Part shown: positions 7,156-13,732 of the stretch, in pieces | Position numbering within the stretch: the stretch's first letter is position 1 | How the letters are laid out: every line of letters starts with the position of its first letter | NCBI GenBank assembly: GCA_944323585.1 | Contig: CALUTA010000005.1 | Span: 1 to 25,980, forward strand | Reading direction: 5' to 3' | DNA length: 25,980 bases | DNA from: Candidatus Gastranaerophilales bacterium | GTDB lineage: Bacteria; Cyanobacteriota; Vampirovibrionia; Gastranaerophilales; Gastranaerophilaceae | The notes under the pieces: generated by a model | Told to the model about the DNA's origin: nothing | Database searches by the model: none | What the model saw: only the letters and a program-made list of their open reading frames with translations | Translations under genes and position numbers: made by a program

Positions 7156-7304
7156 GTGACTTATATAGACAAATCGCACAAAATTTTTTAAAACAACGTC
7201 ATACTGTGCGTTAGCGAAGTAGCTAAGTAAAAAAAAATCTTCGTGCAAATCCCTCAGAATAACGAACTTTTAATTGTATCTGTAGAATTTGCTATATAAG
7301 TCAC
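7156..7304. mobile_element. MITE-like element, copy 2 (12-bp perfect terminal inverted repeats)
   Basis: GTGACTTATATA (7156-7167) and TATATAAGTCAC (7293-7304) are perfect inverted termini. AATATTA occurs just outside both ends (7148-7154, separated by one C, and 7305-7311), consistent with a 7-bp target duplication. An internal imperfect hairpin (7198-7224 with 7237-7264) matches that of copy 1 at 5924-6058. No ORF. The right flanking repeat contains the stop codon of the neighbouring gene, without altering it. Confidence 0.75.
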
Positions 7305-7308
7305 AATA

Positions 7309-7827
7309 TTATAATGATTTAGACACAATAACATTCACGCCCCAGTTGCCTTTATTTTTGTCAAAATCCTGAATATTATATCTCTGTCCTTCAATCGACA
7401 AGCCTAAATCCTTTTTAAACTTGTAAGTTACTCCGAGGAAGGCACCGGCTCCGGTGTCCCATTTTTTTGAAGTGTAATTATACTTGGCTACCGCATGAGG
7501 ATTTAAATATACTGACGTATTCTCTGTTACAGGAACATTTACAGTGCATGGTGAATATCTAAACTGGGTTGAAACAGAGCCGTCCGCAAAATTATTTCTA
7601 ATTCTTAAATTTTGTCCGACAATGGCTTTTTTATCGTAATTATTAGCAAATTTCAAATCAACAACCATTGAGGCACCGCTTTTTGTATCATACGCCATAC
7701 CGCTCATAATTCCGGCACTTAAGTGTTTTGAAGATAATTTCGTTTCCAGCCCGAGTAATGTTGTATTAACATTATTATTATACCAGTAATTTGAGCAAGA
7801 AGCACTGTAATTAAATCCTTCAGGCAT
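7309..7827 (-). CDS. Beta-rich, outer-membrane-barrel-like protein of unknown function
   Basis: I do not recognise a named family. From ATG 7827 it is 172 residues. This start was chosen over an in-frame Met 17 codons upstream because a GGGGGGAA Shine-Dalgarno precedes it. The protein lacks Leu-rich helices and consists of alternating polar/aromatic stretches (e.g. S-V-S-T-Q-F-R-Y-S-P, A-V-A-K-Y-N-Y, L-G-V-T-Y-K-F-K, N-W-G-V-N-V-I-V-S) separated by Gly/Asn/Asp turns. This is the look of an 8-strand beta barrel or an autotransporter-like barrel fragment. Oddly, no signal peptide is visible from either start, and the last residue is Leu rather than the usual Phe. It may be cytosolic, exported in another way, or derived from the barrel of a larger protein. 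It follows the second YkgJ gene on the same strand after 101 bp. Confidence 0.65.
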   Translation of the reverse strand: MPEGFNYSASCSNYWYNNNVNTTLLGLETKLSSKHLSAGIMSGMAYDTKSGASMVVDLKFANNYDKKAIVGQNLRIRNNFADGSVSTQFRYSPCTVNVPVTENTSVYLNPHAVAKYNYTSKKWDTGAGAFLGVTYKFKKDLGLSIEGQRYNIQDFDKNKGNWGVNVIVSKSL

Positions 7828-7928
7828 ATTATTCCCCCCATTGATAGTGTGTTCTATATATAATAACAAATTTTTCAAGGTAAAATTGCCTGATATGTCT
7901 GTTTTTGTTAAAAAAAGTAAATTTTAAA

Positions 7929-8525
7929 TTATTTTAAAGCTTTCTGTATAAACCAATCCAGCAATGGGCGGATTTCGCCAAACTCCAATCCGGAAAAGTC
8001 TGAAGGAAGATTTTTTTCATAATAATTAAGACTTAAGGAATGCTTGACCGGAGCAACAACACCGAAATTTTTAAATTTTTCAATTTCAACTTCTTTACCG
8101 TCAAACGCATCTGAATAATTTAATCCGTCTTTAACACACTCAGGGAGTTTTATGCAGGTCTTTCCTTTATAATTTTCAAAACTTGCAAGCCCGTAGGTTC
8201 TGCAAACAAGCCCCCTGCGCTCATATAAATAACAAAGTTTTTCGTCTGACAAAAACGGGCACCTGTGCATAAAACGTTCATCAGCTTTTTGTTTTTCAGC
8301 AAGCAGAGCCTTTATTGATAAACGGATTTTTTTCTGAATTTGAATATCAAGTTCCGGCAAACCTGCCATTAAATATTCCATCTCAAGCCTTGAAAGCGGA
8401 TAATCACCAATTTCGCAACATAAAGAACAGCCTTTTTTACATTTTATAAAAGGTTTTTGAGATTTAAACTCTTCCGCTAATTGAGCATCAATTACATCCA
8501 AATATTTTTTATACAGGCTGAACAT
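7929..8525 (-). CDS. YkgJ-family cysteine-cluster protein (paralogue 2)
   Basis: A 198-residue paralogue of the protein at 5232-5864. It has C-K-K-G-C-S-L-C-C (about residues 29-37), then C-P-F-L-S-D-E-K-L-C and G-L-V-C-R-T-Y-G in the middle, and P-L-L-D-W-F-I-Q near the C terminus. The Cys set is the presumed metal or Fe-S binding cluster of the family; no specific reaction is known to me. Its start overlaps the end of thyX by 17 nt in another frame, and there is no separate Shine-Dalgarno. It is therefore probably translated by coupling from the thyX message, which makes co-expression with thymidylate synthesis likely, though not a shared function. Confidence 0.83.
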   Translation of the reverse strand: MFSLYKKYLDVIDAQLAEEFKSQKPFIKCKKGCSLCCEIGDYPLSRLEMEYLMAGLPELDIQIQKKIRLSIKALLAEKQKADERFMHRCPFLSDEKLCYLYERRGLVCRTYGLASFENYKGKTCIKLPECVKDGLNYSDAFDGKEVEIEKFKNFGVVAPVKHSLSLNYYEKNLPSDFSGLEFGEIRPLLDWFIQKALK

Positions 8526-9225
8526 TTAACAATGCATCTTTTGTCGGTTTTCTTCCGCAGGATTTGTCTTCGTCGCAGAAGCCGAGTCTTTCGCATTTTG
8601 GAACAAGATAAGGCTTAAGCCAGGGTTCTTCCGCAGTCAGAGCTTCACACATTTTTCTTACAAGCGTTCTTATTTCATACTGTGCTCTTGTGCATAGTCT
8701 GAGGTTTGCAAGATGAATCATTTCACGCAAATTCAAACTTGCGACCATTGAGCTTGCGGCTGCGTTCGGAAGAACAAACCTTGCGTCCTCTGCCGGAATG
8801 CCTGCTTCAACAAATTCCTGATACTGTTCTGAAATTTTTCCCATAAAGCTGATGAATTTATCTTTTAATTCCGGATTTTTTTCAATTGTAGGAGGAATTA
8901 TATAATCAAACTGACCTTTCTCCTTAACATAACGCTGGGATTTTTGTGAAAAAGACATGTGACGGTGTCTTACAAGCTGATGAGTACAGGCTCTTGAAAC
9001 ATTTGATATCGCAAAACTTACCTGAATATGCTCAATTGTTGAATAATGTCCTGAAGAAATAACTCTTTCAATCAATTTCAGCATTTTTTCGGTGTCGTCA
9101 GTACTGTTGTAAATATTAATCGGCATATCTGCGCTGTAACACGTACGGCAGGCAGTGTAGACCGTTTTTAGCATATTGTCCGGTTTAGATATAAGATTTA
9201 CAACCGGCTGATTATTTTCTTGCAT
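8509..9225 (-). CDS. thyX: Flavin-dependent thymidylate synthase ThyX
   Basis: A 238-residue enzyme that makes dTMP from dUMP using methylene-tetrahydrofolate, FAD and NADPH. The family signature R-H-R-x7-S is present at residues 86-96 (RHRHMSFSQKS, followed by QRY). The upstream E-H segment (about 65-66) and downstream N-L-R-E-M-I-H-L-A-N-L-R (about 165-176) also fit the family. Length is normal. The Shine-Dalgarno GGAGG lies 6 nt before ATG 9225. It is the first gene of a minus-strand pair with the overlapping YkgJ gene, separated from rpmE by that gene's terminator. ThyX instead of ThyA fits anaerobes, cyanobacterial relatives and many others. Confidence 0.97.
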   Translation of the reverse strand: MQENNQPVVNLISKPDNMLKTVYTACRTCYSADMPINIYNSTDDTEKMLKLIERVISSGHYSTIEHIQVSFAISNVSRACTHQLVRHRHMSFSQKSQRYVKEKGQFDYIIPPTIEKNPELKDKFISFMGKISEQYQEFVEAGIPAEDARFVLPNAAASSMVASLNLREMIHLANLRLCTRAQYEIRTLVRKMCEALTAEEPWLKPYLVPKCERLGFCDEDKSCGRKPTKDALLNVQPV

Positions 9226-9249
9226 AAAATTCCTCCAAACTCTTTAAAA

Positions 9250-9286
9250 AAATAATACCACACCTTTTGGAAGCGTGGTATTATTT
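9250..9286 (-). terminator. Rho-independent terminator after rpmE
   Basis: AAATAATACCAC (9250-9261) and GTGGTATTATTT (9275-9286) form a 12-bp stem with a 13-nt loop. On the minus strand it is followed by T's. It lies 25 bp beyond the rpmE stop. Confidence 0.88.
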
Positions 9287-9310
9287 AAAATTTTTGTTAC
9301 AAATAAAAAC

Positions 9311-9514
9311 TTATGATTTTTTGCCGTAACGTTTGTTAAATCTTTCAACTCTTCCTTCAGAGTCAAGGATTTTCTGCTGGCCTGTGTAGAACGGGTGGCA
9401 GTTGTTGCAAATTTCAACCGTAATATTTTCGCCTACTGAACCTGTTTCAATTTCGTTACCGCAAACGCATTTGATAACTTGTTTCTTATAATTCGGGTGG
9501 ATTCCGTCTTTCAT
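9311..9514 (-). CDS. rpmE: 50S ribosomal protein L31 (zinc-binding type)
   Basis: A 67-residue protein with the L31 pattern: M-K-D-G-I-H-P start, C-V-C-G-N-E (Cys pair), C-N-N-C-H-P-F-Y-T-G-Q-Q-K, and ending R-V-E-R-F-N-K-R-Y-G. The four Cys make this the zinc-containing (C+) form. ATG 9514 is preferred over an in-frame Met 8 codons upstream: MKDGIHP is the family N terminus and AGAGG precedes it at the right distance. It is monocistronic, with its own promoter and terminator. The ~60-nt leader contains a short hairpin (TCAAG/CTTGA), which may matter for r-protein autoregulation, but this is speculation. Confidence 0.97.
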   Translation of the reverse strand: MKDGIHPNYKKQVIKCVCGNEIETGSVGENITVEICNNCHPFYTGQQKILDSEGRVERFNKRYGKKS

Positions 9515-9578
9515 TTCTAACCTCTTTCTTTGTTTCAAGATTCCAAACTTGATAATTGTAAATTTCGACTACTTTAAT

Positions 9579-9605
9579 ATTATACCGCAAAATAAAAAAT
9601 GGCAA
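9579..9605 (-). promoter_or_regulatory. Promoter of rpmE
   Basis: On the minus strand TTGCCA (9600-9605), a 15-nt spacer, then TATAAT (9579-9584). The spacer is short, but the -10 is perfect. The 5' leader would be about 58 nt. Confidence 0.65.
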
Positions 9606-9774
9606 GTGTTTTTTAATATTTTTTTACCGTAAAGCCTTTAAATTATAATTTCATGCATTTATATTAGAAAATCGATTAAGGATTATATAAAAGGTTGATG
9701 TTATTTTTATTGCGATTTGAAATAATAAAAATACACACAAAGGTTGGTACACATTATACAGGTAAATCGAATTT

Positions 9775-9942
9775 ATGAATCTGCACGAACAATGTCTTTT
9801 AAGATATTTACAAAAGCCGGACGAACTGGCATATTCTACCGAAATATTAAAGTTAAACAATTTTATTCTGGAAAAGCAATTTTTAGTTAAAAATTTTGTT
9901 GCCAAAACTTCCCGTATCAATTATACTGAAAATGTGAAATAG
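9775..9942 (+). CDS. Possible small protein (55 aa) upstream of the diguanylate cyclase gene
   Basis: ATG 9775 opens a 55-codon frame ending TAG 9942, 33 bp before the CHASE2-GGDEF start. The product begins MNLHEQCLLRYLQKPDELAY. It is mixed charged and hydrophobic, probably helical, with no membrane segment and no family I recognise. The spacing and strand allow co-transcription with the cyclase gene. Evidence against it: the ribosome site is weak (AGGTA at about 12 nt) and the stretch is AT-rich. The ~170 bp before it (9606-9774) shows nothing I can identify. Confidence 0.4.
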   Translation: MNLHEQCLLRYLQKPDELAYSTEILKLNNFILEKQFLVKNFVAKTSRINYTENVK

Positions 9943-9975
9943 TATTAATTTTCAGTTTAAATAGGGAAGAGTGTA

Positions 9976-11763
9976 ATGTTAAAAAAGATTTTATATTCAA
10001 TATGGCTGGTGTTGTTTTGCATAGCTGTATTTTTCAGCCTTAAGAATGCGAATTTCAACGCATTTATAGACATGGTTGAAAACAGAACATTTGATTTGCG
10101 CCAGAACATTATGATTAACGCAAACGCAAAACAGCCGGATAAAGATATTGTAATTGTTGCAATAGACGAGGCAACTTATGAATATATTCTTGATCATTAC
10201 GGGGAATGGCCTCTGCCGAGAGATGTTTATGTAAAGCTTATTGATTATCTTGAAGCGCAAAACCCGAAAATCATTGCATTTGACCTTATGTTTGTGAAAT
10301 CAATGAAAAGCCCCGTAAATGCTGATGAGGCACTTATAAGAGCAATGGCAAAATACAAAAATGTCTTTACTGCAATGAATCTTGACAACCAGCCGGAAGA
10401 TTTAAGAACTCCGCCTAAATTGCCGGAGTCGCTTGCAGTAAATGTCACAAACTATTCCGACATAAATTTTGACGACCTTACTTTCTCAAACTGCAGAAGC
10501 ATTCTAGAGGGGATTTTGAAAGTTACGGACAATATCGGCATGATAAATGTTTCAAGAGCGGATGACGGAATTTTAAGAAAAATGCCCCTGTTCGTAAAAT
10601 ATCAGGATAAATATTATTCCCAGCTGGGCCTGAAAGTTGCACTAGAGGCTATTAACCTGCAAGGGGATGAAAAAATCAACACTAAAAACTTTGTAATTGA
10701 TAAAGATTCCAATTTGATACTTGGCGAGCGCAAAATTTTTACTGACAAAGACGGCGGTGTTATTCTAAACTGGTACGGGCCAAACGGTGTCTATACTCAG
10801 GTTCCGATGTACAAGCTTATAAAGGTCATAAACGGAGAAGCTACAGACAGCGGTTTTGATTTCAAAAATAAAATAGTATATTTTGGCACAACAGCATCGG
10901 CGCTTTTTGACATTAAAACAACACCGACCGGCAAAACCGTTCCGGGGGTTGAAGTTCAGGCAACTTACCTTAATAACTTCCTTGATAACAATTTTATAGT
11001 AAAAGCAGACAAGGCGGTTACGGCATTCACGGGTATAATCCTTGCTTTGCTCACAGGATTTTGTATAATGAGAATATCTTCAGCGTTCACGGCCTCTTTT
11101 GCCTCAGTTTCGCTGTATTTGATTTATATAATTGTTTCCTACTATATGATGAAATACTTTAACATTTGGCTTGAGGTAATTTATCCTCTTATGCTGGCAC
11201 TTCTGGCATTTATCTCAGCATTTATAGTTAAGTATCTGATTAAATCAAGAGATTTTGAACAGCAGTATAAGCTTGCAACAACGGATGGACTTACGGAACT
11301 TTACAACCACAGATATTTTCAGGAACAAATGCTTATGATGGTTGAAAATGCAAAACGTTATAATAAAGAATTTTCGCTTATAATTCTGGACATTGACTAC
11401 TTTAAAAAATTCAATGACACCTTCGGACACCAGGCAGGAGATGCTGTTTTAAGACAGGTTGCGCACACTTTGAAGAAAAATGTGCGTGCAACTGATATTG
11501 TATGCCGTTACGGCGGAGAAGAAATGAGCATAATTCTTCCAAATACCCCGAAAGACGAGGCTGCAAGCACTGCTCAAAAAATTTGCGACAGAGTTGCAAG
11601 CAACAAGTATAAACTTAACAGTGATAAAGAAGGACAGGTGACTATAAGCCTTGGGGTTGCAACATTCCCGCATGACGGCTCTACACCATCAGAAATTATA
11701 GATGCAGCCGACAAAAGGCTCTACACAGCCAAAAACAGCGGAAGAAACCGTGTCGGAGAATAA
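9976..11763 (+). CDS. CHASE2-GGDEF transmembrane diguanylate cyclase
   Basis: A 595-residue membrane sensor enzyme predicted to make cyclic-di-GMP from two GTP. Order: N-terminal membrane helix (about 5-22); extracytoplasmic CHASE2 sensor domain (about 25-340, with D-I-V-I-V-A-I-D-E and W-P-L-P-R as in the family); three membrane helices (about 346-366, 372-391, 398-420); GGDEF domain (about 432-595). Catalytic features: L-D-I-D-Y-F-K-K-F-N-D (metal Asp 472) and RYGGEEM (active loop 513-517, with Met in place of the usual Phe). The inhibitory I-site RATD (504-507) lies exactly five residues before the loop, so product feedback is likely. AGGGAAGAG supports the start. It is not adjacent to the PilZ adhesin but lies in the same 10 kb, a possible functional link. 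Confidence 0.95.
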   Translation: MLKKILYSIWLVLFCIAVFFSLKNANFNAFIDMVENRTFDLRQNIMINANAKQPDKDIVIVAIDEATYEYILDHYGEWPLPRDVYVKLIDYLEAQNPKIIAFDLMFVKSMKSPVNADEALIRAMAKYKNVFTAMNLDNQPEDLRTPPKLPESLAVNVTNYSDINFDDLTFSNCRSILEGILKVTDNIGMINVSRADDGILRKMPLFVKYQDKYYSQLGLKVALEAINLQGDEKINTKNFVIDKDSNLILGERKIFTDKDGGVILNWYGPNGVYTQVPMYKLIKVINGEATDSGFDFKNKIVYFGTTASALFDIKTTPTGKTVPGVEVQATYLNNFLDNNFIVKADKAVTAFTGIILALLTGFCIMRISSAFTASFASVSLYLIYIIVSYYMMKYFNIWLEVIYPLMLALLAFISAFIVKYLIKSRDFEQQYKLATTDGLTELYNHRYFQEQMLMMVENAKRYNKEFSLIILDIDYFKKFNDTFGHQAGDAVLRQVAHTLKKNVRATDIVCRYGGEEMSIILPNTPKDEAASTAQKICDRVASNKYKLNSDKEGQVTISLGVATFPHDGSTPSEIIDAADKRLYTAKNSGRNRVGE

Positions 11764-11796
11764 TTTTTCGCAATTATCCCCTGTGACGTAAATATC

Positions 11797-11867
11797 AGAT
11801 TCTTTGCTTTGCTCAGAATGACATTAGAATTACATAAATGTCATACTAGGTTTCAGCTGAAGGATCT
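11797..11867. repeat. Intergenic palindromic repeat, third member of the hairpin family
   Basis: Arms 11797-11824 (AGATTCTTTGCTTTGCTCAG and on to GACAT) and 11838-11867 (ATGTCATACT ... GGATCT) are imperfectly complementary. They match the internal hairpins of the two MITE-like elements. GTGACGTAAATAT at about 11783-11795 resembles the left terminus GTGACTTATATA, but no matching right terminus is present. Probably a decayed or divergent copy. Confidence 0.6.
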
Positions 11868-11871
11868 ATCA

Positions 11872-11911
11872 AAACCAAAAGCCCCGAAAATAGTTTCAGG
11901 GCTTTTGGTTT
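11872..11911. terminator. Bidirectional terminator between the GGDEF and secreted-protein genes
   Basis: AAACCAAAAGCCC (11872-11884) pairs with GGGCTTTTGGTTT (11899-11911) around a 14-nt loop. It lies between convergent genes and is nearly symmetric. Confidence 0.88.
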
Positions 11912-11935
11912 ACTAATTTATAATTCAAATTTTGT

Positions 11936-12622
11936 TTAAATAACAGGAACATCAACAGGGTCAACAAGGATTACATGCAAAACAGCGCCTGTATTCAAAT
12001 CAACTTCTGCGCCTTTTCTTATCATATCAGCAATTGTGTCATACACAAAGAAACCAGCACTTCCGACAGCACCTCCGACAGCGCAAACCGGAACAGTAAT
12101 AATTCTAAAGTAACCGCCGGCCGGATCTTCAAACGTTTCGTTTCCCCAATTTACGGCAGTTCTTGTAATATCACCGCTTTTTTTCATCGTTTTTCTGAAA
12201 GCTTCGCCAAACCCGCTTCCGTTCTGGATTCCGCCGTCATAAGTCAAATCTTCACGGCCTACAACCGATAATGAAAGCGGAAGCTGACGGCCGTTTGGTG
12301 TTACAACGTGATCAAAATCAAGATACAAAATCGCACCTTTAGACATTCTTTCCGGAGGAACTATCTTGCTTATTCGGCCTCTGACAAGCGAACCTGACGG
12401 CAGAATAACATCATCTCCGACACTCTGATCGCCCGAAATCACCGCAGAAAATTCTCCGCCTGCACGTCCTGAAACTGTTGTTACGGGAGTTAACAATTCA
12501 AGCGTAAACTTTGTTCCTGCAGGAATTCTTTTCGTTTTTGCATTGGCGCTGAATGGCCCGGCAAACGCAGTTCCTGCCAATATCAAAAGTGCAAATATTA
12601 AAGACATTATTTTTATTTTCAT
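11936..12622 (-). CDS. Exported protein of unknown function, VirB10/TrbI-like beta domain
   Basis: From ATG 12622 (good Shine-Dalgarno AAGGAG) the protein has 228 residues. It begins with a classic signal peptide: K-I-K, a hydrophobic core of about 14 residues, then G-T-A-F-A, with likely cleavage after AFA. The mature part starts with G-T-K-F-T-L-E-L-L-T-P-V and continues with V-I-L-P-S-G-S-L-V-R-G-R-I-S-K-I and L-Y-L-D-F-D-H-V-V-T-P-N-G-R-Q-L-P-L. This pattern recalls the beta domain of VirB10/TrbI and many envelope proteins of unknown role. A Gly/Ala-rich hydrophobic patch (about 165-190) precedes a final strand. The longer frame to 12679 is rejected because it would put basic residues before the signal peptide. 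Divergent from the TPR gene; the promoter is visible. Function unknown. Confidence 0.75.
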   Translation of the reverse strand: MKIKIMSLIFALLILAGTAFAGPFSANAKTKRIPAGTKFTLELLTPVTTVSGRAGGEFSAVISGDQSVGDDVILPSGSLVRGRISKIVPPERMSKGAILYLDFDHVVTPNGRQLPLSLSVVGREDLTYDGGIQNGSGFGEAFRKTMKKSGDITRTAVNWGNETFEDPAGGYFRIITVPVCAVGGAVGSAGFFVYDTIADMIRKGAEVDLNTGAVLHVILVDPVDVPVI

Positions 12623-12650
12623 TAAAATACTCCTTCTCTTCTTTAAATGT

Positions 12651-12679
12651 ATTTTAATCTTTTTATTACAAAAAAGCAA
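12651..12679 (-). promoter_or_regulatory. Promoter of the secreted-protein gene
   Basis: On the minus strand TTGCTT (12674-12679), a 17-nt spacer, then TAAAAT (12651-12656). The leader is about 20 nt and contains the AAGGAG ribosome site. Confidence 0.6.
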
Positions 12680-12704
12680 TATCTCTATGTATATTATTAA
12701 AAAG

Positions 12705-12733
12705 TTGAAAATTATACTGCAAATTGGTATTAT
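12705..12733 (+). promoter_or_regulatory. Promoter of the TPR gene (leaderless type)
   Basis: TTGAAA (12705-12710), a 17-nt spacer, then TATTAT (12728-12733), then only 6 nt to ATG 12740. Transcription should start at or inside the start codon. No Shine-Dalgarno is present. Confidence 0.75.
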
Positions 12734-12739
12734 GTATTT

Positions 12740-13663
12740 ATGTCAAAGGCTGAAAAAATAGAAGAACTTCAAAATATTCTATCTCAAGACAGTTCAAACC
12801 TGAAAGCGAGAAGACAGCTTGCAATTCTGTTGCTGGATTCGGGGTATGCAGATGAAGCTCTTTTGCACCTGCTTTATCTGTCAAAAGCAACCCCTGACGA
12901 CAGCGGAATTTTTTACAATCTCGGGATTGCCTGCGAAAAATTGAAAAAATACCCTGAAGCAAAAGAAGCTTACGAAAAAGCAATAGAGCTTTCTCCGGAA
13001 GAACTTGATGCTTCTTACAACCTCGGGCTTGTTCTTACGGAACTTCAAGATTACGACAGCGCAATAGAATGCTTCAACAAAGTTCTTGCAAAAGACCCGA
13101 AGGACTCAAACTCTTACTTTAACATCGGGATTTGTTATCTGAAAAAAGGTGATCAGGTAAATGCTTTAATGAATTTTCAAAGCACTATCGAACTAAATGA
13201 TGAAGATATTTATGCGCACTTTTATATAGGCAATATTTATAAAGATATGGGAGAAATTGAAACAGCCTTTGCAGAATTTAACAAAGTTCTGGAACTTTCA
13301 CCTGATTACAGCTGGGCATATTACAATCTTGCGGTTATTTTCTGGGAATGCGGACAGGCGCAGGATGCAGTCAATTGTCTGGAAAAAACTATTGAATTAA
13401 ACCCGAAAGATGTTGATGCATATATAACCTATGCCAAAATACTGTCAGCCCACGAACAATACGAAAACGCCGAAGCTAAAATTCTGGAAGCAATACAAAA
13501 CTGCGGAAACAACGGCAATTTATTTTACATTATGGCGCAAATTCAAAAATATCTTCAAAACAGGGACGAAAGCCTTAAATACTTCAACCTTGCGCTTGAA
13601 AACAGTGCAACTTTAAACACTGATATTAAGTTTGTAAACAGAGAAATTCAAACCCTCGGTTAA
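12740..13663 (+). CDS. Tetratricopeptide repeat (TPR) protein
   Basis: A 307-residue protein made almost entirely of about eight 34-residue TPR units, from about residue 15 to 295. Repeats such as F-Y-N-L-G-I-A ... Y-P-E-A-K-E-A-Y-E-K-A-I-E-L-S-P and A-Y-Y-N-L-A-V-I ... A-V-N-C-L-E-K-T-I-E-L-N-P fit the consensus. There is no signal peptide or membrane helix, so it is probably a cytoplasmic protein-protein interaction scaffold. Partners are unknown. The start is set by a promoter whose -10 box ends 6 nt before ATG. It is followed after 69 bp by proS on the same strand. Confidence 0.93.
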   Translation: MSKAEKIEELQNILSQDSSNLKARRQLAILLLDSGYADEALLHLLYLSKATPDDSGIFYNLGIACEKLKKYPEAKEAYEKAIELSPEELDASYNLGLVLTELQDYDSAIECFNKVLAKDPKDSNSYFNIGICYLKKGDQVNALMNFQSTIELNDEDIYAHFYIGNIYKDMGEIETAFAEFNKVLELSPDYSWAYYNLAVIFWECGQAQDAVNCLEKTIELNPKDVDAYITYAKILSAHEQYENAEAKILEAIQNCGNNGNLFYIMAQIQKYLQNRDESLKYFNLALENSATLNTDIKFVNREIQTLG

Positions 13664-13732
13664 TCTAATGTTTTTTTCATGCTAAAATAAAACAGCAGAA
13701 AAAGATTAAAAAAAGAGGGTTTAGAATAAATT

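Noticed and set aside
5916..7311. Composite transposon formed by the two MITE-like copies around tRNA-Arg and dedA
   Set aside because: Each copy appears to have its own flanking duplication and there is no transposase, so independent insertions explain it better.
9651..9920. 89-codon minus-strand open frame between rpmE and the GGDEF gene
   Set aside because: It is low-complexity Phe/Tyr/Ile/Asn-rich, has no ribosome site or promoter, and overlaps the better-supported plus-strand small ORF.
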